Counted from the stretch's first letter, positions 47,737 to 57,083 are shown. The stretch is DNA of 64,000 nucleotides from Neisseria weixii (GCF_002327085.1 NZ_CP023429.1:62001-126000); one strand, 5' to 3'. A program made the numbers and translations. Notes: a model not told the origin generated them from the sequence alone.

Positions 47737-48345
47737 ATGAACCTTTTTGCAAAATTAACGGCGCTATTGGCTTCGGCCTGTATGCTGTTTTCCGCTATGA
47801 GCATAGCGCATGCCGATGATTTGGAAAATATGCTGAACAACCGGCAGCAGATTCTCAATCAATTTAATCAAGACAACAGCAACACCGGCACACCGCTTAT
47901 TCCCGTCCGCGTGAATCCGCCTGCGGCCGAGCAATCATCGGGCAGCTCCGATGAATTGATTAAAAGTGCCATGGGCCTGCTCGGTGTGGCCTACCGCTAC
48001 GGCGGCAGTTCTGCAAATACCGGCTTTGACTGCAGCGGTTTTATGCAGCATATCTTCCGCCGTGCCATGGGCTTGGGTCTGCCGCGAACCTCGGCCGAAC
48101 AGGCCAAAATAGGCGTGCATGTCAGCCGCAGCGAATTACAGCCGGGCGATATGGTGTTTTTCCGGACTATGGGTCCCGGCCGTATTTCCCACGTCGGGCT
48201 CTATATCGGCGGCAACCGTTTCATCCATGCGCCGCGAACGGGAAAGAGGATCGAAATCAGCAGCCTGGGCAATAAATACTGGAATTCGAAATACGCTTTC
48301 GGCCGGCGTGTGAAGAAAAGCGATCCGTCGCGTTTTTTAAATTAA
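47737..48345 (+). CDS. Exported NlpC/P60 (C40) cell-wall peptidase
   Basis: 202 residues. Signal peptide residues 1-26 (ending IAHA). The NlpC/P60 domain from residue 72 has the catalytic Cys99 in FDCSGF, His152 in SHVGLYIG and the third polar residue His164 in RFIHAP. It cuts peptide stems of peptidoglycan in the periplasm, like Spr/MepS. The start has AAGTAAGGA before it. The gene is followed at 18 bases by a small conserved gene that may be cotranscribed. Confidence 0.92.
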   Translation: MNLFAKLTALLASACMLFSAMSIAHADDLENMLNNRQQILNQFNQDNSNTGTPLIPVRVNPPAAEQSSGSSDELIKSAMGLLGVAYRYGGSSANTGFDCSGFMQHIFRRAMGLGLPRTSAEQAKIGVHVSRSELQPGDMVFFRTMGPGRISHVGLYIGGNRFIHAPRTGKRIEISSLGNKYWNSKYAFGRRVKKSDPSRFLN

Positions 48346-48363
48346 ACAAGGAAATATTGCAGT

Positions 48364-48576
48364 ATGGGTATGCCCGAAATGCCGAAATGGTACGGCGACG
48401 ACGGTCAGATTGTGTCATGCACCGAAAAAGTGAAGGTGATGGACGAAAACATGAGCGAGCTGTATCAAATGGCACAAGATGCGTTTGAAGATGCACTGTT
48501 GATGGGTTGCGGCGAAGAGCAGCTGCGCGATTATCTGAAGACCTTGATCGAAGGTTTGGAAAACCCATATCGCTGA
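48364..48576 (+). CDS. small conserved hypothetical protein
   Basis: 70 residues, acidic and helical: MPKWYGDDGQIVSCTEKVKV, then SELYQMAQDAFEDALLMG, then EEQLRDYLKTLIEGLENPY. I recognise no domain with a known function. AAGGAAATATTGCAGT precedes the start; an ATG six bases on (MPEMPKW) is a possible alternative. A clear stem-loop terminator follows. Position behind the peptidase gene hints at, but does not prove, a common unit. Confidence 0.75.
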   Translation: MGMPEMPKWYGDDGQIVSCTEKVKVMDENMSELYQMAQDAFEDALLMGCGEEQLRDYLKTLIEGLENPYR

Positions 48577-48591
48577 TTTTAGTGCAGGTGC

Positions 48592-48620
48592 AAAACGGCA
48601 TTCGTAAAGAATGCCGTTTG
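48592..48620 (+). terminator. stem-loop terminator
   Basis: AAACGGCATTC and GAATGCCGTTT pair around GTAAA; 16 bases behind the small gene. Several DUS variants follow to 48735. Confidence 0.8.
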
Positions 48621-48694
48621 GTATTTCAGACGGTTTCTTTCGGCTTTCAGGCCATCTGAAACGGTAAGGCCGTTTTCAAACGGGATTCCTAAAA

Positions 48695-49258
48695 ATGCAG
48701 CGCAATGGCGCTTCTCCCTTTTCAGACGGCCTTATCCCGCGTTATGATTTTTCCTTAACAGCTAACAACTATGTTGACAGCGAAGGCATCAGCCCCACGC
48801 TCCTTACCGGCGGCAACGTTACCGACTTTGTGCATTTCCTGGTCGGTGCCAATCCCAGCACCGGCGGCTTGGGCAAAGGTTTTCTCTTAGGCAAAGGCTA
48901 TTCCCACAGTGGCTATACCGGAGATGAAAAGGCGCCGACGGAATTTATTCAGGATGCGGCAGGAAACAAAATCTTATTCAAAGGTAAGGAAATAGAAAAT
49001 CCGCTCTATGATGAATATATCAAAATCTGGCCGGAGCCTACTAAGGAAAATGACAGCAATGCCTCGCTGCCTGTGGCCACGGTCAAAGGTGCAAACGGCG
49101 ATATTTACTTCGTAGGGCGCGACGGTAAAGCCAGGATTGTGGATACAAGAACCAATCAAGTCACACAAAGCGGCAAAGATTTCGAGATTTTGACCACGCC
49201 CAAAGGCACGCGCTATTTTGAATTTGAAGGGAGAAAATACCATGCAGACCCGTTTTAA
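48695..49258 (+). CDS. hypothetical protein, possibly a C-terminal effector-like fragment
   Basis: 187 residues from ATG 48695, but the first 15 residues read through a DUS (PFSDGL at 48719-48730) and there is no signal peptide or good ribosome-binding site, so the true gene may have lost its N-terminal part. Features: Gly-rich GANPSTGGLGKGFLLGKGYS, then YDEYIKIWPEPTKEND, and a C-terminal beta-rich part (VKGANGDIYFVGRDGKARIVD, GKDFEILTTPKGTRYFEF). I do not recognise the family. The stop overlaps the start of a lipoprotein gene by 17 bases, which suggests tight coupling such as effector and immunity protein. Confidence 0.5.
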   Translation: MQRNGASPFSDGLIPRYDFSLTANNYVDSEGISPTLLTGGNVTDFVHFLVGANPSTGGLGKGFLLGKGYSHSGYTGDEKAPTEFIQDAAGNKILFKGKEIENPLYDEYIKIWPEPTKENDSNASLPVATVKGANGDIYFVGRDGKARIVDTRTNQVTQSGKDFEILTTPKGTRYFEFEGRKYHADPF

Positions 49259-49730
49259 AAAATTGACCGTTACTACGGCGGCTGCCGTATTTCTAGCATC
49301 CTGTTCTGTGATTGAAACTCTTGATAAAAGGTTTGTCTATTGGTGGAATAACGGCTCTGCCACTAGGCCTTACGATAAAGAGGAAAAGGCCTATTATGCG
49401 CAGGAAACGGAGGCACAGAAGGAAAATAGGAAAATAAATGCGGTATATTGCAATGAATTGGGATTTCTGCCTGAAAATAGAATATATAATGAGTATCGTA
49501 AAAATGGAATGAGTAATGATCATTTTTTTCATCAATGTATGAAGGATAGCGGCTCTCCGCAATATGAACCGCCGGATCTCAAGTGGAGAAATGACCAATA
49601 TTGCTCCTATCTGGCTCTGCTGCCCGAGAACCGGATCTTTGACGGCAAATATAAATACGGCAAATTTAATTCCGCCTTATATGATAAATGTATGCGGGAC
49701 AGGGGCACACCGGTAGAACAGCAGCAATGA
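49242..49730 (+). CDS. lipoprotein with two Cys-containing internal repeats
   Basis: 162 residues. Signal peptide with lipobox LASC (Cys20). The mature part has two copies of a roughly 40-residue repeat: YCNELGFLPENRIYNEY...FHQCMKDSGSP and YCSYLALLPENRIFDGK...YDKCMRDRGTP; each has two Cys that may form a disulfide. Start ATG 49242 with GGGAGAAAATACC before it, inside the end of the upstream gene, so translation is coupled. The family is unknown to me. An immunity or inhibitor role for the neighbour is a guess from the overlap. Confidence 0.8.
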   Translation: MQTRFKKLTVTTAAAVFLASCSVIETLDKRFVYWWNNGSATRPYDKEEKAYYAQETEAQKENRKINAVYCNELGFLPENRIYNEYRKNGMSNDHFFHQCMKDSGSPQYEPPDLKWRNDQYCSYLALLPENRIFDGKYKYGKFNSALYDKCMRDRGTPVEQQQ

Positions 49731-49850
49731 CGATAGCCGGAATAACATTGCTTTGAACAAGAATGACATGGCGGATTGCAGGCGGCTTCCGTGTCGCAGC
49801 TTCATGCAAAGGCCGCCTCAAAACATTCGGCGGATAGGATAAGGATTATC

Positions 49851-50197
49851 ATGAACTTCATCGGTGCGTTGCTCATCGTTTTAGGTTGTTTGGCCGTAGG
49901 TGAGGGCTGTGGGTATTGTCCTGCGGCATCAAGCTGCCGGGCAGTATTGTCGGCATGGGCGTTTTGTTCGGCCTGCTGAAACTGGGCTGGGTCAAGGTCT
50001 CATGGGTGAAGCAGCTTTCGGATACCCTGATGGCGAATCTGACTCTGTTCCTCGTGCCTCCTTGCGTGGCCATCATCAGCTATTTAGATTTGATTGCCGA
50101 CGACTGGTTTCCGATTTTGACGGCGGCGGTGCTGAGCACCTTGTGTGTGTTGCTGGCAACAGGTAAAGTACACGAATGGACGCGGAGGTGGATGTAA
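49851..50197 (+). pseudogene. CidA/LrgA-family holin-like membrane protein, frame broken near 49907
   Basis: About 115 residues, four membrane helices. MNFIGALLIVLGCLAVGE opens in one frame; one base is missing at GAGGGCTG, and the next frame reads IKLPGSIVGMGVLFGLLKLGW (family signature LPGSVxGM), LFLVPPCVAIISY and a last helix. LrgA/CidA proteins work with LrgB/CidB in murein hydrolase control or in export of pyruvate-like compounds. The stop overlaps the start of the lrgB-like gene (TAATG). AAGGATTATC precedes the start. Confidence 0.78.
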
Positions 50198-50878
50198 TGG
50201 AAATTTCCATACACCGAGCTTGCTGCTGTTTCTGACGCTGGCGGTGTTCGGCTTGGCCAACATCATCCGCGTGCGCACCGGCAATATGTTGTGTAATCCG
50301 GTACTTATCAGCACTGTGGTAATGATTGCGTATTTGAAGCTGTTCCGCATCGATTACGAAGCTTATCACGAAGCCGCACAGTATATCGATTTTTGGCTCA
50401 AGCCTACGGTGGTGGTATTGGCCGTGCCACTGTTTTTGAACTGGAAAAAAATCCGCAATCAGTGGTTGCCGATTTTGTTGTCGCAACTGGCCGGCAGCGT
50501 CACCGGCATTGTGACCGGCGTGTATCTGGCCAAATGGTTCGGCGCGAATGGGGAAGTCACCTTATCCTTGGCGGCCAAATCGGTCACCAACCCGATTGCG
50601 ATTGAAATCACCAAATCCATCGTCGGTATTCCGGCGATTACCGCAGCCACCGTGATTATTGCCGGTTTGTTCGGGCAGATGGCCGGCTACAAAATGCTGC
50701 ATGTCGGCACGGTACACAAACCTTCTTCTGTCGGCATGTCGCTGGGTACCGCTTCGCACGCCATGGGATTACCGTATCGATGGAACACAGCCGCCGCATG
50801 GCCGCGTATGCCGGTTTGGGTTTGACGCTTAATGGCGTGCTGACCGCGCTGATTGTGCCGGTGCTCATGGGCATTTGA
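50197..50878 (+). pseudogene. LrgB/CidB-family membrane protein, frame broken near 50206 and 50765
   Basis: About 228 residues with six to seven helices. A T is missing just after the start (MEI-FHTPSLLLFLTL); the main frame holds TGNMLCNPVLISTVVMI, GSVTGIVTGVYLAKWFG, LAAKSVTNPIAIEI and AGLFGQMAGYKML; a second single-base loss near 50765 moves the end (ITVSMEHSRRMAAYAGLGLT and a last helix) to another frame ending at 50878. Partner of the upstream LrgA-like protein. Confidence 0.82.
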
Positions 50879-50894
50879 ATGCAATAGATGATGG

Positions 50895-50929
50895 TTCAGA
50901 CGGCCTCTGCGTCAAATAGGCCGTCTGAA
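50895..50929. terminator. DUS inverted pair behind lrgB
   Basis: TTCAGACGGCCT and AGGCCGTCTGAA with 11 bases between. Confidence 0.65.
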
Positions 50930-51003
50930 AAATAATAGGCGCAGATGGACATATCGCGCCATTGGTTAACGGTTCCAAAATATTTTCTACAAGGAGTAAG
51001 AAA

Positions 51004-52224
51004 ATGGCAGTGAATCTTTCCGAACGACACGAAGGAGAATTGTTGCATATCGACGGTGTACAGGTATTTGTCGGTCAGGCCGGTGTGAAGAAACCGAATC
51101 ACGACGATTTGACGTTGATGGTGCTCACCGGCAAAAATGCCGTCGGTGCCGTGTTCACGCAAAACCGCTTCTGCGCCGCACCGGTGTACATCGCCAAATC
51201 ACATTTGTTTGATGAGGACGGCGTGCGTGCGCTGGTCATCAATACCGGCAATGCCAATGCCGGCACCGGTGGGCAAGGCCGCGCCGATGCGGTGGAAGTC
51301 TGCGCCGCCGTCGCCCGCCAAATCGGTTGTAAAACCACCCAAGTGCTGCCGTTTTCCACCGGCGTGATTTTAGAGCCGTTGCCTGCCGATAAAATCATCG
51401 AAGCCCTGCCGCGCGTGAAACCGGTGCATTGGAGCGAGGCCGCCCGTGCCATCATGACCACCGACACCATTCCCAAAGCTGCCAGCCGCGAAGGCAAAGT
51501 CGGCGAAAACCACACCGTGCGCGCCACCGGCATCGCCAAAGGCAGCGGCATGATTCACCCCAACATGGCCACCATGCTCAGCTTTATCGTCTGCGATGCC
51601 AACGTGTCGCAACCGGTTTTGCAACTGATGACCAAAGAAATCGCCGATGTGTCGTTCAACGCCATCACCGTTGACGGCGACACCAGCACCAACGACAGCT
51701 TCGTCATCATCGCCACCGCCAAAAACGGCCAAAGCCAAATCGACAATATCGCCGACCCGCGCTATGAACAGCTCAAAGCCCTGCTCAGCGGGCTGGCCTT
51801 GGAATTGGCGCAAGCCATCGTGCGCGACGGCGAAGGTGCAACCAAATTCATCACCATCGAAGTGGACAACGCCGCCGATCGCGACGAAGCGCGCAAAGTG
51901 GCCTATGCCATCGCCCATTCGCCATTGGTGAAAACCGCCTTCTTTGCCAGCGACCCCAACCTTGGCCGCCTGCTTGCCGCCATCGGCTATGCCGGTGTCG
52001 AAAATTTGGACACCGATAAAATCAAAATGTGGCTCGGCGATGTCTTGGTGGCCGAACAAGGCGGCCGCGCCGAAAGCTACACCGAAGAACAAGGCCAAGC
52101 CGTGATGAATCAAGACGAAATCACCGTGCGCGTGAGCCTCAACCGCGGCCAAGCCAAAACCACTGTATACACCTGCGACTTCTCGCATGATTATGTGACG
52201 ATTAATGCGGATTACCGTTCGTAA
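51004..52224 (+). CDS. argJ: Bifunctional glutamate N-acetyltransferase / N-acetylglutamate synthase
   Basis: 406 residues. ArgJ moves acetyl from N-acetylornithine to glutamate (arginine synthesis, cyclic pathway) and can also use acetyl-CoA. The precursor cleaves itself before Thr190 (IHPNMA-TMLSF), the catalytic nucleophile of the beta chain; the motif is intact. AAGGAGTAAGAAA precedes ATG 51004, which is preferred to an in-frame ATG 42 bases upstream. Followed by a mixed DUS hairpin. Confidence 0.96.
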   Translation: MAVNLSERHEGELLHIDGVQVFVGQAGVKKPNHDDLTLMVLTGKNAVGAVFTQNRFCAAPVYIAKSHLFDEDGVRALVINTGNANAGTGGQGRADAVEVCAAVARQIGCKTTQVLPFSTGVILEPLPADKIIEALPRVKPVHWSEAARAIMTTDTIPKAASREGKVGENHTVRATGIAKGSGMIHPNMATMLSFIVCDANVSQPVLQLMTKEIADVSFNAITVDGDTSTNDSFVIIATAKNGQSQIDNIADPRYEQLKALLSGLALELAQAIVRDGEGATKFITIEVDNAADRDEARKVAYAIAHSPLVKTAFFASDPNLGRLLAAIGYAGVENLDTDKIKMWLGDVLVAEQGGRAESYTEEQGQAVMNQDEITVRVSLNRGQAKTTVYTCDFSHDYVTINADYRS

Positions 52225-52242
52225 TGTTAGTGTGAATAAACA

Positions 52243-52276
52243 AGGTCGTCTGAATTTCTGAAATTTCAGACGGCCT
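52243..52276. terminator. mixed-dialect DUS hairpin behind argJ
   Basis: The left arm AGGTCGTCTGAA is the form described for N. mucosa (AG-mucDUS); the right arm is the standard AG-DUS. Confidence 0.7.
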
Positions 52277-52325
52277 TGTTATGTATATAATGCAAGTAGA
52301 TCTTTTTTGAAAGCTGAATCCAATA

Positions 52326-53427
52326 ATGAATGAAAACAATCTTTTGCCAAAATTGTTAAATGAAGTACACAGTTACCCTGAAGATGAGAAAGCATGGACG
52401 GCTTTGGCTTTATATTACTTAGAAAATGTAGATGGTCACAAAGATTTATATTATTTGCGAAAAGCTTATGAAACCAAAGATACTATTGAATCAACAACCA
52501 ATCTGGCGCATTGGCTGTATTATGAATACGGTGAAAAAGATCAGGACTCAAATTGATTAAACAGGCGATTTTGCTTAATCCGCAATCATTTTACCCCTAC
52601 GCAGCTTATGCTCAAATATTGTTTACTCAGCCGGATTATATGGATAATCCAGTACGCCTAAGCCAAGAAACACATCACCAGATTATTTTTTATAGTCAGA
52701 AAGCTTTGGAAAAATTAGAACATTTGCCTGCGGATATGCAAGAGCTGCAATATCTGCATTTTATTCATTTAAAAAACAATATAGCGGTGTCGAAAGCCAT
52801 ACTTGGGGAGTTGGTAGAGTCGGCAAAATTATTTGAGCAGTTAGCAAAGCATACTGCAACTGCCTGCGAACTGCCTGCAATTAATGTTTGCTTAGAAGAT
52901 GTTGAATATCGTATTGTACGGAACCGAATTTATTTGGCACTGTTAAGAAGCCGCCGATCGGAAGCTTATCAATACCTGAGCGAAGCAGAACATCATCTCA
53001 ATGCCGATGATTTAGATTTAGCCAGTATCTATGCGTATTTGGGTGATTCAGCACAATGGTTGAAATTTATTGATTTGAATGATCCGCCGCATGACAGTTG
53101 GCAGGGAATTTGGCCTGTCATTCATGCAGAATATCCACAAGTTTGGTTGAATTATCTCGAAAAAGAGATTCAACAAACGAAAGTATATCTACATGAAGCA
53201 GAGACTCATTTGAAAAAATGCCAAAACAGAAGAAGAACGTCGTAATTTTTCAGAAGATGTTATTTATCAACAAAAAGAGCTGGATAAATTTTGAAAAGAA
53301 ACTGAAGCAGGGTAAACCGGTATCAATAGATACAGAAGATTTACGCGAAAATCTTATTTATTTTTGGAATTGTTTCTTATTTGGTTGTGCGAGACATGGC
53401 AATTTAATGGCCGACGATGAATCATAG
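52326..53427 (+). pseudogene. TPR-like hypothetical protein, several frame breaks
   Basis: The first frame (76 residues, NLLPKLLNEVHSYPEDEKAW, helical) is followed by a second from about 52553 (KQAILLNPQSFYPYAAYAQIL, KALEKLEHLPADMQEL) and a third (EEERRNFSEDVIYQQKELDKF, then EKKLKQGKPVSIDTEDLRENL) ending at 53427. Together about 366 residues of helical hairpins like a tetratricopeptide-type scaffold. Breaks lie near 52550 (A run), 53215 and 53290. The gene is AT-rich compared with its neighbours, pointing to acquisition. No function assigned. Confidence 0.6.
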
Positions 53428-53511
53428 AGCCATATGAGAATGATAGGATATTTAAAGAAAAGGCCGTCTGAACAACAGATGGCCTTGTTTATGATTCAAA
53501 ATATTAAAACT

Positions 53512-53829
53512 TCAAGACGTGAGTTTCATCACAATCACCCCCGAGATAATCAGCGCTGCGCCGAGCCGGTGGCCGAACGAAGCGGGGTCGCCGAAAAAGA
53601 CTACGCCGACTGCAAATGCACCGACCGCACCGATGCCGGTCCACACTGCATAGGCGGTGCCCATAGGAATGGTTTTTTGCGCGAGAAAGAGTAAAAAGCC
53701 GCTCACGCCCATGAAAATGACCGCCAAGGCAATACCTTGCCAACGCCAGCCGGGATGTTGGGCGAGTTTCAAACCCGGCGGCCAGCCGATTTCCATCAAG
53801 CCTGCGCTAATCAAATAAATCCATGCCGT
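53512..53829 (-). CDS. sugE: SMR-family exporter, SugE/Gdx type, with ACG in place of the start codon
   Basis: Four-helix inner-membrane protein of 105 residues if read from 53829. AWIYLISAGLMEIGW holds the essential Glu of helix 1, and GTAYAVWTGIGAVGA is the Gdx/SugE signature; such proteins export guanidinium ion. The codon where the family has its initiator Met (before AWIYL) is ACG, and no ATG, GTG or TTG gives a full first helix. AGGA lies 9 bases before it. It begins 3 bases behind the marR-type stop codon, so the two are an operon. Confidence 0.8.
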   Translation of the reverse strand, partial: TAWIYLISAGLMEIGWPPGLKLAQHPGWRWQGIALAVIFMGVSGFLLFLAQKTIPMGTAYAVWTGIGAVGAFAVGVVFFGDPASFGHRLGAALIISGVIVMKLTS

Positions 53830-53831
53830 GT

Positions 53832-54257
53832 TTACGGTTCCTGTGTGTGTCGGGCAACGATTTCGGTAAAGCGTTGCCATTCTTGGATAAAGGTTTCGGC
53901 TTGTGAGACGCCGAAGTCTCGAATAATGCCTTGTTCGATGTGTTGCAGTTTTTCGATGACGGGCAGGGCGGCAGTTTGTCCCTGTTCGGTCAAATGCAGC
54001 GTTTTGCCGCGTTTGTCGTTGGGGTCGGGCGAAAAGCGCAACCAACCCTGTTCGGCCAATTGGCGGCAGGCGGAAAAAACGGTTTGCTTGGGCAGGTTCC
54101 AATGCGTGCAAATGGTTTTTTGCGTGCAGTCGGGATAACACACCACGCCGTATAACACCGCGAGCGTGTTGTAGCTTAAGCCGTATTGTTTTGCCCATTG
54201 CTCGTAAAGCCGGGTTGAGCCTGCCATGAGGCGGCCGATATCGTCGATAAGGTTCAT
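53832..54257 (-). CDS. MarR-family transcriptional regulator
   Basis: 141 residues. Winged helix of the MarR fold: YNTLAVLYGVVCYPDCTQKTICTHWNLPKQTVFSACRQL (recognition helix) and FSPDPNDKRGKTLHLTEQG (wing with DxRxK). It is the first gene of a two-gene unit with the sugE-like exporter and probably represses it until a drug-like ligand binds. Confidence 0.9.
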   Translation of the reverse strand: MNLIDDIGRLMAGSTRLYEQWAKQYGLSYNTLAVLYGVVCYPDCTQKTICTHWNLPKQTVFSACRQLAEQGWLRFSPDPNDKRGKTLHLTEQGQTAALPVIEKLQHIEQGIIRDFGVSQAETFIQEWQRFTEIVARHTQEP

Positions 54258-54389
54258 ATCTGGTCTGAATGATGACTAATTTGGCAGGATTGTAGTAACG
54301 ATTCGGACTAATGGCAAGATGCTTTGCGGCATAATTTTTTCAGGCTGCCTGAACAACAGACTCTTTGAAAAAGTAGCGCTGTGGATATT

Positions 54390-54434
54390 TTCAGACGGCC
54401 TAAAGCATTATTTTCAATGAAAAGGCCGTCTGAA
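54390..54434. other. DUS pair between marR and clcA
   Basis: TTCAGACGGCCT at 54390 and AGGCCGTCTGAA at 54423 in inverted order; upstream at 54339-54353 stands TTCAGGCTGCCTGAA, which contains Simonsiella/Kingella-type uptake dialects. Confidence 0.6.
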
Positions 54435-54514
54435 AACCTGTTGGCATCAATCCTTGCTATACTTTTATTTCTCAACGTAATGCTGTTTGCAATCCCACTC
54501 AAATTGCCGAAACC

Positions 54515-56047
54515 ATGCCGAAAAAGAAATCCCTTGGCTATCGAATTGCCCACAAACTCAAACAAACCGAACGTCTTTCCCGCAAAACCATATCGTTCAT
54601 GTTTCTGTTGGCAGGCTCCGCGCTGGTGGCGCTGACGGCGCTGCTGTTTGCGCATATGGCCGAATATGCGCTGGAACTGAATGCGCATTTGGTGCAAAAA
54701 CATACCTGGTTTGCGTGGGTGGTTTTGCCGCTCGGCTTGCCGCTGATTGTATGGTTGACGCGCCGTTATGCCCTTATACTGTCGGCAGCGGTATTCCGCA
54801 GGTGTTGGCATCATTGAGTCTGCCGTATGGTGCGCAGAAAACACGGTTGATTTCATTCGGTCAAACCCTGCTGAAAATTCCGCTGACTTTTCTCGGTATG
54901 CTGGCCGGTGCGTCCATCGGTCGTGAAGGGCCGTCGGTACAGGTTGGTGCGGCGGTAATGACGGCGTGGGGCTCATGGTGTAAGAAACACAATCTTGCCT
55001 TTAAAGGTATGCAGGAAAACGATTTGATGGCTGCCGGTGCGGCCGGCGGTTTGGCGGCGGCATTTAACGCACCCTTGGCCGGGTGGTATTTGCCATTGAA
55101 GAGCTGGGGCGCGGCGTGATTTTGCGTTGGGAACGACAAATTCTGCTCGGCGTGCTGGCAGCGGGTTTTATTCAAGTCGCCATTCAGGGCAATAACCCGC
55201 ACTTTTCCGGCTTTCACGGTAGCGAATTGGACAATATGCTGACTTGGGTGCTGGCGGTAGGTTTGTTGTGCGGTGTGACCGGCGGCCTGTTTGCACGCAT
55301 GCTGTATAAAGGTGCGGCGGCGTATGCACCGGAAAAAATCCGTGGCTGGATTCGCCGTCATCCGCTGATGCTGGCCGCCATTATGGGCTTGTTGCTGGCG
55401 GCTTTGGGTACGCTCTATCAAGGCCAAACATACGGCACGGGCTATCACGAAGCTTCCGGTGCATTGCGCAGGATGTACGATGCGCCGGTAGGTGTGGCGG
55501 CAGCTAAATGGCTGGCGACGGTGTTCTCTTATTGGGCGGGCATTCCGGGCGGTATTTTCACGCCGTCACTGACCATCGGCGCGATGTTGGGCGGGCATAT
55601 TGCCGCCATCGGCCAATTGGAAAGCGGCATCAATGTGGTGGTATTACTGTGTATGGCCGGATTCTTGGCCGGCGCGACCCAATCGCCGATTACCTCAAGC
55701 GTAGTGGTAATGGAAATGACTGGCGGCCAGAATTTATTGTTCTGGATGCTGATAGTATGCATTTTCGCCTCACAAGTTTCGCGCCAATTTTCACCGCGGC
55801 CGTTTTACCACTTGGCCGGTATGCGCTTTCGCCAGCGCGTGCAGGAAGAGTATGCGGAGCAGAACAAGGCCGGGCAGGAAAAACCAGAAACCAAGCAAAG
55901 CGATGATTTGCCAAACGAAGCAGTTCGGGAGAGGCAGAAAAAGTGGCGGAAGAGCATACGGCAAATGTAGAAGTAGACAACCAATCGCCTGAAGCGCAGC
56001 CGGCGGATGTGGAATTGCCGCCGGATAAAAACGGCAAAACCGGTTAA
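54515..56047 (+). pseudogene. ClC-family chloride channel or H+/Cl- antiporter, frame breaks
   Basis: About 511 residues when stitched, with 10-12 helices. Order of family motifs: GSGIPQVLASL (GSGIP), GREGPSVQVGAAV (with the gating Glu), AAAFNAPLAGVVFAIEEL and GIPGGIFTPSLTIGAMLGG. Frame changes at about 54772 (missing C), 55082 (missing G in GGGG) and probably 55935, after which an acidic tail runs to 56047. The first two losses are in short runs. The start has no strong ribosome-binding site. Cytoplasmic tail without CBS domains. Confidence 0.85.
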
Positions 56048-56144
56048 GCGGGTTGCTTGTCATCCGAGGCCGTCTGAAAAAATGTAGGGCAGGTCAATTC
56101 GCCGCATTTCCGATTCTGTTGACAACCGAACCAAATAAACTAAA

Positions 56145-56172
56145 AGGCCGTCTGGATAATTTCAGACGGCCT
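56145..56172. terminator. DUS inverted pair behind the small lipoprotein gene
   Basis: AGGCCGTCTGGA faces a full DUS with 4 bases between; it serves the minus-strand gene and possibly clcA. Confidence 0.7.
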
Positions 56173-56191
56173 TTGCAGATATAGAGAAAGG

Positions 56192-56521
56192 TTAGAACCA
56201 GGCTTTAATGGCAGCCGCTGTAGCGGCAACGCCACCGACCAGGCCGACCGCACCGGAAGCAGTACCGATGGCGCCGTTGATTTGGTCGCGTTTGTTATTG
56301 CGTTTTTCACGTTCGAGTGCCAGTTCTTCCGAAACATTGGCACGTTGGCGGCGGTGCTGTTCCAGTTCGGCACGCGACAATTGTGCTTCTTGGCGGTTGC
56401 GGCCGGCTTTGATGGCGGCAGAGTCGTCGCCGATAGCCAAATTTCCTACTGAGCCGCCGGTAGCGCAGCCGGTCAGCAATACGGCAGTCAGGGTCAATGC
56501 AGTTACACTTTTTTTCATCAT
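56192..56521 (-). CDS. small lipoprotein
   Basis: 109 residues. Signal peptide with lipobox LLTGC (Cys19). The mature part has a charged helix rich in Arg and Glu (RAELEQHRRQRANVSEELALEREKRNNK), then a Gly/Ala membrane-like segment at the C-terminus (GAIGTASGAVGLVGGVAATAAA). Two Met codons at the start. No function known. It lies behind another small lipoprotein gene with a similar charged helix. Confidence 0.8.
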   Translation of the reverse strand: MMKKSVTALTLTAVLLTGCATGGSVGNLAIGDDSAAIKAGRNRQEAQLSRAELEQHRRQRANVSEELALEREKRNNKRDQINGAIGTASGAVGLVGGVAATAAAIKAWF

Positions 56522-56560
56522 GTTGTCAGCCTCTGTTGAATTTGAAAATCGGAAAACGGA

Positions 56561-56802
56561 TTAGTGCAGGATGTAGATTTTACGGTCTTTGTATGCGCGG
56601 TTGATGGCATCGGCCTCATCCATCATTTCCTGACGGCGTTCAGCGCGGCGTTCGGCGCGTTCGGCGCGTTCGACGTCTTGTACGCGGCGGGAATCTTCCA
56701 CCATGGCAGCACGTTGGCTGTCGCTGATGGCCAACGTTTTATGGCCGTAAGAACAGCCTGCCAGCAAAGCGGCTGCAATCAGCGCGAAACCTATATTTTC
56801 AT
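56561..56802 (-). pseudogene. small lipoprotein, frame broken at the start
   Basis: From the ATG at 56802 the frame must gain one A in the AAAA run at about 56796 to read KNIGFALIAAALLAGCSYG, a signal peptide with lipobox LAGC. The rest is a charged helix (RRVQDVERAERAERRAERRQEM) with a short tail. About 80 residues. Likely a one-base undercall. Companion of the lipoprotein gene 39 bases downstream. Confidence 0.65.
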
Positions 56803-57020
56803 ACCTACCTTCTTTCTATGGGTTGGGAGACATCCGCCGTTTGGGCGGCTAAATTTGCGTGGGATTATAGAATTTTCATTCTAAAACATAGCTGGTAAGT
56901 AGTAAGATAGGCAATTTTCATAATTACTTCAAGCATAGTGCTTTCTTTTTTATATATTTTGTAGCGGTAATGTTGCGTTAAGGGGAAGAGGCGGTTTATG
57001 CGGTATGATTCGGAGACAAA

Positions 57021-57068
57021 AGGCCGTCTGAAAAATGAACTGCACCCCCAAAAATTTTCAGACGGCCT
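57021..57068. terminator. DUS hairpin behind ampG with an IS terminal repeat in its loop
   Basis: Between the two DUS arms stands TGAACTGCACCCCCAAAAA (57036-57054), which equals the terminal repeat of the IS3-family fragment at 24636. It may be the scar of an excised or deleted element. Confidence 0.6.
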
Positions 57069-57083
57069 GCGGTATTTCGATAT

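Noticed and set aside
49218..49241. Earlier ATG for the repeat lipoprotein
   Set aside because: Starting at 49218 would add eight charged residues before the signal peptide; ATG 49242 gives a normal lipoprotein signal and a better ribosome-binding site.
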